Positions 36,582-44,954 are shown, counted from the stretch's first letter. The stretch is DNA of 64,000 bases from Burkholderia anthina (GCF_001547525.1 NZ_LNJP01000004.1:558001-622000), one strand, 5' to 3'. Numbers and translations: made by a program. Notes: generated by a model from the letters alone, not told the origin.

Positions 36582-37001
36582 TCAGGCAAACGGATTTCGC
36601 AAGACCGGACCGCCATCCACTTGCAAGCCGTCGTGCATGTCCTCGGTGTACAGGTATTCACACCCCTCGATCGAAGCAGTTGCCACGATGCAGGCGTCGT
36701 AGAAAGACAAGCGATGCCACTCCGCCAGCCGCCGCGCGAGGTCATGCGCATTGACGGTGAGCGGCACGACATGGCACAAACTCCTGATCGGCTCCAGAAA
36801 CTCCCCTACCTCGCGCCACGGCATCCGCAGTTTGCGGTTGCAGACACTGGCGACCTCATTCAATACCTGGACGCTGATGGTTGGCCGCCGAAGGAACAGC
36901 GCCTCCGCTCGATTTGCCTTGATTGCGTCCTCGGACAGCAGATAAAGCACGACATTGCTGTCGACGAATGATTTCTCCGCCTCAATCCTGCTCATTCGCA
37001 T
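36582..37001 (-). CDS. vapC: PIN-domain ribonuclease toxin (VapC family)
   Basis: A 139-residue PIN domain. Acidic active-site residues are visible in FVDSNVVLYLLSED (first Asp), the Glu of VLNEVASVCNRK, and the Asp residues in LSFYDACIVATA and YTEDMHDG. VapC toxins cut tRNA or rRNA in the cytoplasm and are held by VapB. The start overlaps the antitoxin gene by 20 bases (or 14 if the ATG at 36995 is used), as expected of a coupled pair. The metal-site pattern is intact, so it should be active. Confidence 0.88.
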   Translation of the reverse strand: MRMSRIEAEKSFVDSNVVLYLLSEDAIKANRAEALFLRRPTISVQVLNEVASVCNRKLRMPWREVGEFLEPIRSLCHVVPLTVNAHDLARRLAEWHRLSFYDACIVATASIEGCEYLYTEDMHDGLQVDGGPVLRNPFA

Positions 37002-37215
37002 CGTCCCGGCTGAACTTGAAATCGGCGGGCAACTTGCCCCTGAAACGCCGCAGCCGTTCCAGAAGCTCGTCGGGCCTCGGCTTGCGGCTTACCGCGAACA
37101 CCCGGGGACTGTCGACCACAATCTCGATATCGTCGCCTTCGCGGAGTTCCAGTGCGTCGACCACACTGGCCGGAAGGCGAACCGCCAGGCTATTGCCCCA
37201 CTTTGCAACCTGCAT
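36982..37215 (-). CDS. vapB: AbrB/MazE-type antitoxin (VapB family)
   Basis: A 77-residue antitoxin with a swapped-hairpin AbrB DNA-binding domain at residues 1-45 (MQVAKWGNSLAVRLPASVVDALELREGDDIEI in pieces) and a C-terminal toxin-binding tail (FRGKLPADFKFSRDDANEQD). A GGAG site 9 bases upstream favours the ATG at 37215 over one at 37227. It represses its own operon; a perfect 7-base inverted repeat lies directly upstream. Confidence 0.9.
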   Translation of the reverse strand: MQVAKWGNSLAVRLPASVVDALELREGDDIEIVVDSPRVFAVSRKPRPDELLERLRRFRGKLPADFKFSRDDANEQD

Positions 37216-37228
37216 ATGAGTCTCCATG

Positions 37229-37252
37229 GATATACGGAATGGATTGTATATC
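37229..37252. promoter_or_regulatory. vapBC operator, GATATAC-N10-GTATATC
   Basis: A perfect 7-base inverted repeat with one-turn spacing just upstream of the vapB start, in an AT-rich stretch. Spacing and symmetry fit binding by an AbrB-type VapB dimer pair. Confidence 0.6.
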
Positions 37253-37373
37253 TTTACTGCAAATCCGCAAGTCGGCTGAACGGACAATTCGGCGCCTCGC
37301 GCGTCCCGCTCCCACAACTCGCGCGATAATCGCCCACTTCCGCGCGAACACCGCGCGCCACCGCTCACCCGTG

Positions 37374-38147
37374 ATGACGAAAAAGCCCGACCTCGACCGA
37401 CGCGACTGGATTGCCGGCCTCGAAAAAGGCCTGATGATCCTGGAGGCGTTCGACAGCCAGCACGCGCGCATGACGCCCACGCAAGCCGCCGCGCGCACCG
37501 GCCTCACGCGCACGGCCGCGCGGCGTTACCTGCTGACGCTGGAATCGCTCGGCTACGTGTACACCGACGGCAAGCTGTATGGCCTCACGCCGCGCGTGCT
37601 GCGGGTCGGCTGGTCGTATTTCGATTCGGCGCGCCTGCCGCGCACGGTCCAGCCTTATCTGCAGCAGTTGAGCGCGTCGCTGAACGAATCGGCGTACGTC
37701 AGCGTGCTCGACGGCTGGGAGCTCGTGTTCATCGCGCGCAACGGCGTGTCGCGCGTGATGACGACGGGCTTCGTGCTCGGCGCGCGCGTGCCGGCGCCGC
37801 TGACGTCGCCCGGTGTCGTCCTGCTCGCCCATCATCCCGATCGAGAAGCCGTGCGCGCGTGGCTCGACGAGACCGAGTTGGCGCCGTTCACGCCGCACAC
37901 GATCACCAACAAGGCGCGGCTGCTCGAACAGGTCGACCGGGCGCGCGAAGCCGGCTACGCGGCGATCGAGCAGCAATTGCAGGTCGGCGTACGCGGGATC
38001 GCGGTGCCGCTGAAGAACCGTCACGGCGAAGTCGTCGCCGCGCTGAGCACGAACATGCCGATCGGCGCGGAGACGACCGACGCGGCCGTGCGGCGCGTGC
38101 TGCCGCATCTGCAGGAAGCCGCGCTCGCGATGCTCAACGTGCTGTAG
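37374..38147 (+). CDS. IclR-family transcriptional regulator (PcaR/PobR subgroup)
   Basis: A 257-residue regulator. The N-terminal winged helix-turn-helix includes IAGLEKGLMILEAFDSQHARMTPTQAAARTGLTRTAARRYLLTLESLGYV; the effector domain has the family block QVGVRGIAVPLKNRHGEVVAALSTNMP. This subgroup controls aromatic acid catabolism (protocatechuate, 4-hydroxybenzoate, homogentisate pathways). A palindrome GCGATAATCGC lies 41 bases upstream of the start, and the same CGATAATCGC core is found in the hpd/MHS promoter region 3.8 kb away, so it may regulate those genes. The GATAAT core could alternatively be its own -10 box. Confidence 0.9.
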   Translation: MTKKPDLDRRDWIAGLEKGLMILEAFDSQHARMTPTQAAARTGLTRTAARRYLLTLESLGYVYTDGKLYGLTPRVLRVGWSYFDSARLPRTVQPYLQQLSASLNESAYVSVLDGWELVFIARNGVSRVMTTGFVLGARVPAPLTSPGVVLLAHHPDREAVRAWLDETELAPFTPHTITNKARLLEQVDRAREAGYAAIEQQLQVGVRGIAVPLKNRHGEVVAALSTNMPIGAETTDAAVRRVLPHLQEAALAMLNVL

Positions 38148-38162
38148 CAGCCGGCGCCGCCG

Positions 38163-40460
38163 TTACCCGATCCGCCACCACCGCGGCAGCAAATTGCGCA
38201 CTTCGCGCCGCCGGTAACGGTCGTCGAGATGCACGACGCCCTCGTCGTGCTCGGTGCGGATCACGCGCCCGGCCGCCTGCACGACCTTCTGCAGCCCCGG
38301 ATACAGGTACATGTAGTCGTAACCGTTGCCGAAGCGCGCGTCCATCGCGCGCCGCATCTGCTCGTTGATGTCGTTGACCTGCGGCAGTCCGAGCGTCGCG
38401 ATGAACGCGCCGATCAACCGCTCGCCGACCAGGTCGACGCCTTCCGAGAAGGCGCCGCCCAGCACCGCGAAGCCGACGCCGCGTCCGCCCGCGTCGAAGC
38501 GCGCGAGAAACGCGTCGCGCTCGCTTTCGGCCATGCCGGGCGCCTGCGCCCACACGGGGACGTCCGGATGGCGCGTCTGCATCAGCGCGACCACACGCCC
38601 GAGGTAGTCGAAGCTGCTCAGGAAGCCGAGATAGTTGCCGGGCCGTGCCGCGTATTGCGCGGCGATCAGGTCGGCGATCGGCTCGAGCGAACGATCGCGG
38701 TCGCGCCAGCGCGTCGACACGTGGCTCGCGACGCGCACCGTCAGTTGTTCGGCGCGGAACGGCCCGTCGACGTCGAGCCAGCCGGTATCGCCCGGCAGCC
38801 CGAGCGTGTCGCGATAGAAATGGAACGGGCTCAGCGTGCCCGAGAACAGCACGGTCGCGCGCGCGGCTTCGTAGCGCGGCGCGAGGAACCCGGCCGGGAT
38901 CACGTTGCGCACGCACAGCGTCGACTGGACACGGCGCCGGCGGCCGGCCGTCGCGACGCCGTCGAGCGCCGGCTGGCGCGGCATCGGTTCGCCATGCAGC
39001 GTCGCGTCGAAGATCGACGCGCTGTCGAACGCCTCGGCCAGCACGCCGAACTGGATCGCCTCGAAATGGAAACGCAGCAGCGCGTCGTCGTTCGCGCGAG
39101 GCGCGTCGGTCAGGTGTTCGCCGATCGCCGCGACGAGGTTCTGCACGGCCGACACGATCGGGCCCGGCACCTCGGGATAGGCGGCATAGCGCTCCGCCTG
39201 CGCGCGATTGAGCGTCCCCCACGCGCGGGCGAGCCGGTCGAATGCCTTGCGCAGCGCGGCGGGCGCGGCTTCGCGCGCGGCCGCGAACGCGAATGGATCG
39301 AGCGACGCGCTGTACATCTTGCGGGCGCGGTCGAGCAGGTTGTGCGCTTCGTCCACGAGCACGCCGACGCGCCACTGGTTCTGCTGCGCGAGCGTATGCA
39401 GCATCGCGCTGCCGTCGTAGTAGTAGTTGTAGTCGCCGATCATCATGTCCGACCAGCGCGCGAGCTCCTGCGCCAGGTAGTACGGGCAGACGTCGTGCGC
39501 GAGCGCGGCGGCGCGCACGGTCTCGCGATCGAGGAGCCCGGCCTCGATCGCCGCATCGCGCGCGGCCGGCAGCCGGTCGTAGAAGCCCTTCGCGAGCGGG
39601 CACGATTCGCCGTGGCACGCGTTGTCCGGATGCTCGCACGCCTTGTCGCGCGCGACGAGTTCCAGCACACGCAGCGGCAAAGCGGGCGTGCCGGCGCCGA
39701 GCGTCGTCGCCGCTTCGAGCGCGAGCGCGCGGCCGGGTGTTTTCGCGGTCAGGAAAAATACGTGATCGAGTTCGCCCTCGCCGCAGGCCTTCAGCAACGG
39801 GAACACGGTGCCGAGCGTCTTGCCGATGCCGGTCGGCGCCTGCGCCATCAGGCAGCGTTCGTCGCGTGCCGCGCGATAGACGGCCACCGCCAGCTCGCGC
39901 TGGCCGCTGCGGAACTGCCCATGCGGAAACGCGAGCGCGCGCAGCGCCGCGTCGCGCGCGGCGCGATGGGCCGTCTCGCGTTCGGCCCAGCCGACGAAGC
40001 ACGCGCACTGCTCGGCGAAGAACGTCGCGAGCGCGCCGGCATCGAGCGTTTCCGTCAGCACGGTCTCGCGCTCGGACACGATGTCGAAATACACGAGCGC
40101 GACGTCGATTTCATTCAGATCGCGCGCAGCGCACATCAGGTGCGCATAGACCTTCGCCTGCGCCCAATGCAGCGCGCGGTGGTTGGCCGGCATCGCATCG
40201 AGGCTGCCGCGGTAGGTCTTGATTTCCTCGAGCCGGTTCGCCACCGGATCGTAGCCGTCCGCGCGGCCGCGCACGGTGAGCATGCCCCACGTGCCCGTCA
40301 GCGCGATCTCGGTTTCGTAGCGCGCGCCGCGCTTCGACGTGACCGCGCCGTGGCCGGCGATGCCTTCGAGCGCGGTCGGTGCGGGCGTGAAGCGCAGGTC
40401 GAGATCGCCGCGCCGCGCGGTGAACTCGCACATCGCCCGCACCGCGACGACGTAGCTCAT
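38163..40460 (-). CDS. PD-(D/E)XK nuclease fused to XPD/Rad3-like DNA helicase
   Basis: A 765-residue protein. Residues 30-110 show RecB/Cas4-type nuclease motifs: H37 in GIAGH, D68 in GRADGYD, E79-x-K81 in LEEIKTYRG, and Q101-x3-Y105 in HWAQAKVYAHLM. From residue 180 it is a superfamily 2 helicase: Q-motif FRSGQREL, Walker A APTGIGKT (208-215), cysteines for an iron-sulfur cluster (KACEHPDNACHGESCPL and CPYY), DEAH box LVDEAHNL, and the C-terminal GFAVLGGAFSEGVDL and QAAGRVIR motifs. It would unwind DNA 5' to 3' and cut it. The start overlaps the FAN1-type nuclease stop by 4 bases; both follow a LexA-type box. Confidence 0.88.
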   Translation of the reverse strand: MSYVVAVRAMCEFTARRGDLDLRFTPAPTALEGIAGHGAVTSKRGARYETEIALTGTWGMLTVRGRADGYDPVANRLEEIKTYRGSLDAMPANHRALHWAQAKVYAHLMCAARDLNEIDVALVYFDIVSERETVLTETLDAGALATFFAEQCACFVGWAERETAHRAARDAALRALAFPHGQFRSGQRELAVAVYRAARDERCLMAQAPTGIGKTLGTVFPLLKACGEGELDHVFFLTAKTPGRALALEAATTLGAGTPALPLRVLELVARDKACEHPDNACHGESCPLAKGFYDRLPAARDAAIEAGLLDRETVRAAALAHDVCPYYLAQELARWSDMMIGDYNYYYDGSAMLHTLAQQNQWRVGVLVDEAHNLLDRARKMYSASLDPFAFAAAREAAPAALRKAFDRLARAWGTLNRAQAERYAAYPEVPGPIVSAVQNLVAAIGEHLTDAPRANDDALLRFHFEAIQFGVLAEAFDSASIFDATLHGEPMPRQPALDGVATAGRRRRVQSTLCVRNVIPAGFLAPRYEAARATVLFSGTLSPFHFYRDTLGLPGDTGWLDVDGPFRAEQLTVRVASHVSTRWRDRDRSLEPIADLIAAQYAARPGNYLGFLSSFDYLGRVVALMQTRHPDVPVWAQAPGMAESERDAFLARFDAGGRGVGFAVLGGAFSEGVDLVGERLIGAFIATLGLPQVNDINEQMRRAMDARFGNGYDYMYLYPGLQKVVQAAGRVIRTEHDEGVVHLDDRYRRREVRNLLPRWWRIG

Positions 40461-42151
40461 GCGGACAACCCCGCCGCCTCGGCGTGCGCGACGCCCTCGC
40501 CGGCCCACTCGACGTCGACGACGCGTACCGGCATGCGGTGCGCGAGGCAGTAGGCGAGCCAGCGCGTCTGGTTGTCCTGCAGCCGGTCGCCGGGGCCCTT
40601 CACCTCGATCAGCTCGTAGCGGCGTTCGTCGGGCCAGAAGCGCACGAGATCGGGCAAGCCGGACCGGTTGCCGCGGATATCCGCGAGCAGGCGCGTGAAC
40701 CACAGCCGCAGGTGCTCGGGCGGCAGGCACGCGAGCGCTTCGTCGAGCAACGCGTCGGTCAGCACGCCCCAGAACACGAACGGCGACTGCACGCCGGCCT
40801 TCGTCGCGAAATGCCGACGGATCGTGTCGCGGTACGCGCCCGAATCGAGCTGCGCGAAGCACGCGTCGAAGGCCGCCGCGCGACGCGCGGCGAAATCGGG
40901 CGCGTGCAGGTCGGCCGGGCCGCGCTGGAACGGGTGAAAGAACGCGCCGGGCACCGCCGCGAACACAGGTTCCCAGCACAGCAGCCCGAACAGCGAATTG
41001 ATCAGCGTGTTTTCGACGTAGTGGACCGGCGACGCCGGCTGCGCGAGATGGTCGCGCACCGCGAATTCGACGCTGACGGATGCGTCGGGACGCGCGAGCA
41101 CGAGCGTCTCGCGCGGGACCGCCGCGGCGGCGGCCGCGCGTTCGACCCGCTGGCCGGCGCGGCGCTGCAGGCGCGGCAGCATGCGCTCGACGCGCTGGCG
41201 CTCCTCGTCGCTCTCGAAGCCGCCGCGCGCGTCGAGCGCCAGCGCGAGCGCGTCGCCGTCGCGCCCGCAGCGTTCGAGTACGCGGATGCGCCGATGGCGG
41301 CTGCCGGGCCATGCGCTGCGTGTGTACGCGTCGAGCGCGGCGCACCAGTCGGCACGGCGTTCGCATGCCTGGCCCAGCGCGAACAGCAGCTTCGCGCGGC
41401 GCGTCGCGAGCCACGGCTGCGCACAGTCGACCGCGTCCAGCGCGCGGATCAGATCGTCGAACGGCAGATCGTCGGGCCATGCGTCGAGCGCGTCGCGGCA
41501 CATCTGCAGCGCGAGATATGCATCGACGTCGCCACGCTGCTGGAACGCGCGCGACGACGGCGCGATCGGCACGCTTTCGTACTGGAACACGCCGAGATCG
41601 GCGAGCACGAACTCGCTCCAGTCTTGATGCAGATTGCCGAAGAACATCAGCCGCAGCCGATCGCACAGCGGGCCGACCGTCACGCGCAGCGCGCGGTCGT
41701 CGGCCTGCGCGCACCACGCGTCGAGCGGTTGCGCGACGTCGTGCGCGGGCCTCAGCCGTTCGAGCCAGTCGGCCTTGCGCTCGCCAGCATGCGCGGCGAG
41801 CGACGGAAAGATGCGCAGCAGATCGGCCTTGGTCGACAGCGCGAACAGCTCGTCGAGCGTGAGCGCGGGCGCCGGATCGACCCAGCCGAGCGCGACGAGC
41901 GGCGCGGCGGCGTCGAGCGTGCAGCCGATCTCGTCGTACACGAGCTTGCTCGCGCGGAAGTCGCACCCGTTGCGCATCAGCATCCGCACGAGCAGCGCGC
42001 GCGACGCCTGCGGCAGCGCCGCGAACTGCCGGACGAACGCATGCTCGTGCGCGTCGAACAGGTCGTCGTAACGCTCGCCGAGCCAGGCCAGCGCGCGTTC
42101 GAAATTGGTCAGGTAGTAAAACGCCGGAGGCGTCGGCGAAGCAGGCGTCAC
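40457..42151 (-). CDS. FAN1-type VRR-NUC structure-specific nuclease
   Basis: A 564-residue protein. The N-terminal half begins with the family block YYLTNFERALAWLGERYDDLF and includes LMFFGNLHQDWSEFVLADLG, both characteristic of bacterial FAN1 homologues. The C-terminal VRR-NUC domain holds the PD-(D/E)XK site: GLPDLVRFWP (Asp) and YELIEVKGPGDRLQDNQTRWLAY (Glu-Val-Lys). FAN1 trims 5' flaps and unhooks DNA interstrand crosslinks. The start is a GTG at 42151 because the frame opens just there. It lies 12 bases from a perfect LexA-type box and overlaps the downstream nuclease-helicase gene, so the two should be induced together by DNA damage. Confidence 0.9.
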   Translation of the reverse strand: MTPASPTPPAFYYLTNFERALAWLGERYDDLFDAHEHAFVRQFAALPQASRALLVRMLMRNGCDFRASKLVYDEIGCTLDAAAPLVALGWVDPAPALTLDELFALSTKADLLRIFPSLAAHAGERKADWLERLRPAHDVAQPLDAWCAQADDRALRVTVGPLCDRLRLMFFGNLHQDWSEFVLADLGVFQYESVPIAPSSRAFQQRGDVDAYLALQMCRDALDAWPDDLPFDDLIRALDAVDCAQPWLATRRAKLLFALGQACERRADWCAALDAYTRSAWPGSRHRRIRVLERCGRDGDALALALDARGGFESDEERQRVERMLPRLQRRAGQRVERAAAAAAVPRETLVLARPDASVSVEFAVRDHLAQPASPVHYVENTLINSLFGLLCWEPVFAAVPGAFFHPFQRGPADLHAPDFAARRAAAFDACFAQLDSGAYRDTIRRHFATKAGVQSPFVFWGVLTDALLDEALACLPPEHLRLWFTRLLADIRGNRSGLPDLVRFWPDERRYELIEVKGPGDRLQDNQTRWLAYCLAHRMPVRVVDVEWAGEGVAHAEAAGLSA

Positions 42152-42163
42152 GGGGATCGATCA

Positions 42164-42179
42164 CTGTACATTTGTACAG
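42164..42179. promoter_or_regulatory. LexA (SOS) box CTGTACATTTGTACAG
   Basis: A 16-base near-perfect palindrome (CTGTACA-TT-TGTACAG) that satisfies the CTGT-N8-ACAG consensus of proteobacterial LexA. It ends 12 bases upstream of the FAN1-type start, overlapping the likely promoter, where LexA would block transcription. Confidence 0.8.
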
Positions 42180-42248
42180 GTCGCAATCATATCAAATGTG
42201 GCGGCCAATGCCGCACGCGGCATTGCCGTTCCGCTGCCCCGGCTTCGG

Positions 42249-43151
42249 TCAGAACTGGTAATTCACCGACATGTCGAACACGCCGTTGGTCGACTGCTGC
42301 GTGATCGGGCTGCGCGCCGCGCGGCCGACGAGCTGCTCGAGCGCGCCGTCCATCGTGACGAACCAGTGCTTGTTCACGAACCACACCATCGTCACGCCCA
42401 CGCCGGCCGACTTGATCCCGGCCCCGGACGAATAGGCCGGCAGCCCCGAGCGCGCCGCCGCCCCCTGGTTCACGCCGAACCAGCTGTTCATGTAGCGGGA
42501 ATCGGCGAATGACACGGTGGGCCCCGCGAACCAGAAGAAGCGTTCGTTGCTGCCGGGCATCGGCATGTACGCGGAAAAATCGCCGGTCCAGCCGTTCGAC
42601 CCGCCGATGCTGCGCCGCACGTCCGCGCGCAGCACGAGCGGGAAATCCTTCGAGACCACGTAGTCGGCCGCGAGCTTCATCACGGGCGCCGCATTGATGT
42701 TGTCGAGACCGTTCAGATGGCCGAGATCATCGGCCGAACGGCGCCCGAGGTCATAGCCGACCGACAAACTCACGCGCCAGTTCGGCCCGCGCAGCACGTT
42801 CGCGCCGAGCCCCTCGCCGGTCGACAGGAAGAACAGGTCGCGATAGCGGATATCGAAATTCGGGCCGCCCATCACGCGATAGCGGTCGGAGCCCGCATAG
42901 CGCGGCTGCAGCGTCATCGCGGCGCCGACGCTGACCTGCCAGGTCGGGATATTCGGATCGAAGAGTTTGCGCAGCGGCACGCCCGCCGTGTATTGCCATT
43001 CCCCGAGCGGCGAAGGCGTCTGGGCCGACGCGTCGCGGGCGCCGGCGGCGGCGAGCGCCGCGAATGCCGACAGGCTGGATACGAACCGGCGTGCGCCGGG
43101 GGACAGCAACAGGCGAGCAACAGGGGTCAAGGCGGTCTCCGTCGGTTGCAT
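42249..43151 (-). CDS. MipA/OmpV-family outer membrane protein
   Basis: A 300-residue beta-barrel protein with a signal region ending near DASAQ (about residue 43). Family features: the VSVGAAMTLQPRYAGSDRYRVMGGPNFDIRYRDLFFLS block, LGRRSADDLGHLNGLDNI, and a final aromatic NYQF for outer membrane insertion. MipA was described as a scaffold between MltA and PBP1B; OmpV-type members act as porin-like or osmotic stress proteins. The start ATG at 43151 gives the better signal peptide than an upstream frame. Monocistronic. Confidence 0.85.
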   Translation of the reverse strand: MQPTETALTPVARLLLSPGARRFVSSLSAFAALAAAGARDASAQTPSPLGEWQYTAGVPLRKLFDPNIPTWQVSVGAAMTLQPRYAGSDRYRVMGGPNFDIRYRDLFFLSTGEGLGANVLRGPNWRVSLSVGYDLGRRSADDLGHLNGLDNINAAPVMKLAADYVVSKDFPLVLRADVRRSIGGSNGWTGDFSAYMPMPGSNERFFWFAGPTVSFADSRYMNSWFGVNQGAAARSGLPAYSSGAGIKSAGVGVTMVWFVNKHWFVTMDGALEQLVGRAARSPITQQSTNGVFDMSVNYQF

Positions 43152-43274
43152 GAAAGGAACCTGAGGGAAAGCGCGTCGCGCTTCGTCGGCTGCAACGGCA
43201 CGCAGCCTGCGGCGCGAACGTAGCATGCGCTGAATTAATGGACATCCTACGCGACGCGCGCACAGACGCAAAGC

Positions 43275-43291
43275 GCCCGCTGTATGCGGGC
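43275..43291 (-). terminator. Hairpin downstream of the minus-strand small-protein operon
   Basis: Six-base stem GCCCGC/GCGGGC with a TGTAT loop, about 45 bases after the stop of the 103-residue gene; on the minus strand it is followed by GCTTTG. A weak intrinsic terminator. Confidence 0.4.
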
Positions 43292-43333
43292 ACTTTGCCG
43301 GAAGCCGGCATGAGCCGGCGGATGATTGCGGAA

Positions 43334-43645
43334 TCAGAAACGCTCGACGTGATAGTCGCCGGCGAGCGCGGCCGGACTGCGCGTCGACATCATCCGGGAG
43401 AAACCGTCGGCGAGCCGGCCGAGCGCCAACTGCTTCTGGCTGGCGTCCCAGTGCGTAAAGGTGTCGTACGCGGCATCGTCGAACGAAACGGTCACGGCGA
43501 CCGGGCGGCCGCTCGCGCGAAAGCCGATCTGCAGCACGCCGCCCGGCAATTCCTCGATGTGATAGTGCAGCGAACGCGATTCGAAATAGCGGCCCAGTAC
43601 CTGAGCGATCGCGCGCTTGTCTGGCGATTGCACGTGAATGTCCAT
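43334..43645 (-). CDS. Conserved hypothetical protein (103 aa)
   Basis: A 103-residue soluble protein starting MDIHVQSPDKRAIAQVLGRYF, with mixed alpha/beta character (VAVTVSFDDAAYDTF in the middle). A good AGGAGG site lies upstream of the ATG. No domain recognised. It is the last of two or three small genes read leftwards, each with its own strong ribosome site, in the stress-protein region. Function unknown. Confidence 0.65.
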   Translation of the reverse strand: MDIHVQSPDKRAIAQVLGRYFESRSLHYHIEELPGGVLQIGFRASGRPVAVTVSFDDAAYDTFTHWDASQKQLALGRLADGFSRMMSTRSPAALAGDYHVERF

Positions 43646-43659
43646 GACGGTCCTCCTTT

Positions 43660-43857
43660 TCAGTGTTCGCGCGGCCGGTGGTGGCGCACTGCCCCGGCCG
43701 GCATCCGCATCGGCGGCGGATTCGACGGCGGGTCGCCCTGCGGCAGCCCGTCGGGCACGGGCGGGTCGACCGGGTCGTCGTGCCCGGGCGGCGGCGGATC
43801 CGGTTCGACGTCGGGTGTCGTCGGTTCGGGGCGGTGCAGCATGGATGGCGTCTTCAT
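43660..43857 (-). CDS. Proline-rich small protein (65 aa)
   Basis: A 65-residue protein with over a quarter proline, including PDVEPDPPPPGHDDPVDPPV and similar acidic/proline runs, ending RHHRPREH. An AGGAG site 8 bases before the ATG supports translation. It probably is unstructured. It precedes the 103-residue gene by 14 bases on the same strand. Unknown function; low-complexity sequence makes similarity searches unreliable. Confidence 0.5.
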   Translation of the reverse strand: MKTPSMLHRPEPTTPDVEPDPPPPGHDDPVDPPVPDGLPQGDPPSNPPPMRMPAGAVRHHRPREH

Positions 43858-43938
43858 GTCACTCCTGCGCGACGGCGCGCGCATCTCGATGGCGAGGCGA
43901 GCCCCGCAAGCGCCGTGCCCGCTTTCGCGCCATTCCGT

Positions 43939-44238
43939 TCAATCGTCGTAAGCGGCCATGACGAGCCACATCGTGCGCCCCTCGGCGGTCAGTTGCACGG
44001 CGAGCGCGAACGGGTCGGACGGCTCGCATTGCGCGACCAGCGCCTGCTGGGCCCGCTCCGGGCTGTCGTAGACGACGTCGTTCAACTCGCGCACCTCGTC
44101 CTTGCCGTCGAACATGCGCCGCTCCGGGCGGTAGACCCGCGACTCGCGCTTCCACGTATCGAATCGCTCGCGCACGTGGCCGAAATCGCCGCCGCATACG
44201 TTCGCGTCGTAACGTATCCTTTCCCTGGCTGCATTCAT
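43939..44238 (-). CDS. Conserved hypothetical protein (99 aa)
   Basis: A 99-residue soluble protein starting MNAARERIRYDANVCGGDFG. The middle (ESRVYRPERRMFDGKDEVRELNDVVYDSPERAQQAL) is strongly charged; the end is a beta-like stretch TMWLVMAAYDD. A shorter, codon-consistent start at 44238 is chosen over the longer frame. It is divergent from the small acidic-motif gene at 44360, 121 bases apart. No family recognised. Confidence 0.6.
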   Translation of the reverse strand: MNAARERIRYDANVCGGDFGHVRERFDTWKRESRVYRPERRMFDGKDEVRELNDVVYDSPERAQQALVAQCEPSDPFALAVQLTAEGRTMWLVMAAYDD

Positions 44239-44359
44239 CACGATGTCCTCTCGTCCAGACCGGACGCGTGCCCGGCCGTTCTGGCCGGCTTGCAAGCGCC
44301 GTGCCGCGCGCGCCGCGGGTACGTCGCTTGCGGCTGCTCATCGACAAGGAGGTCCGACC

Positions 44360-44608
44360 ATGATCGTTCACGCCACCGGCCGCCGCGACGCCGTGTCACC
44401 GGTTGCCGGAGTGCTCCGCCTCGCCACGTCGCGCCCGCCGTCCGAAGACAAGACGGAGGAGCGCATCGACGAAGGGCTCGAGGAGACGTTCCCGGCCAGC
44501 GATCCGCCCGCCGTCGGCGGTGCGACCCGTATCGACCCCGCCAAGCCGTCCGGCGAGCACGAACGTCGCGCGCCGCACGTCCCTTCACCGCCCCCCGATC
44601 ACGGCTGA
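44360..44608 (+). CDS. Small conserved protein with EETFPASDPPA motif (82 aa)
   Basis: An 82-residue hydrophilic protein. The stretch ERIDEGLEETFPASDPPAV (residues 34-52) is a recurring motif of small proteobacterial proteins of unknown function often found near stress and sensory genes. The rest is Pro/Arg-rich and probably disordered. A strong AAGGAGG site lies 8 bases before the ATG. First of a run of plus-strand genes (44.4-46.0 kb) with a small membrane protein, a CBS protein and a PRC-barrel protein. Confidence 0.7.
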   Translation: MIVHATGRRDAVSPVAGVLRLATSRPPSEDKTEERIDEGLEETFPASDPPAVGGATRIDPAKPSGEHERRAPHVPSPPPDHG

Positions 44609-44671
44609 CGGCGGCACCCGGCCCGCGGTGCGGCAGCGCATGCGCGGGCCGGCGAAATCAGGAGCGATTCG

Positions 44672-44791
44672 ATGAAAGTCCTTGAACGCAGATGGCATGA
44701 AATCAGTGGCGCGGCCGGCGTCGCGGCATTGGCCGCGATCGAAAGCGCGGTGGTGCTGGCGATCGTCACGATGACGGGGATTGGCCACTGA
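44672..44791 (+). CDS. Very small membrane protein (39 aa)
   Basis: A 39-residue frame starting MKVLERRWHEISGAAGV and continuing as one hydrophobic helix (ALAAIESAVVLAIVTMTGI, residues 19-37) ending GH. An AGGAG site 8 bases upstream and the basic-then-hydrophobic layout support a genuine inner-membrane peptide. It sits 63 bases after the ETFPASDPP gene and 163 bases before the CBS gene. No known family. Confidence 0.5.
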   Translation: MKVLERRWHEISGAAGVAALAAIESAVVLAIVTMTGIGH

Positions 44792-44954
44792 CGTCCCACG
44801 TTGATACCGCTGCCGCGAGGCGGCGGCCGCCGTGGAAGATGTACAAGCCGGCTGGCAAATTTCTCCGTCCTCCGGCCGTCCGGGCCCTGCGTGCGCGCAT
44901 CGCGCGCGGCACGCGGCCTGCTCCCGTCTGGATTCGATCACGAAGGAGGCGTTC

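Noticed and set aside
38229-40553. 774-residue open frame antisense to the helicase gene
   Set aside because: Arg/Ala/Val/Asp-rich translation with no domain, lying fully opposite a gene with clear motifs; a GC-codon shadow.
41080-41862. 260-residue Arg-rich plus-strand frame within the FAN1-type gene
   Set aside because: Very high arginine content, no motif and antisense to a conserved nuclease gene.
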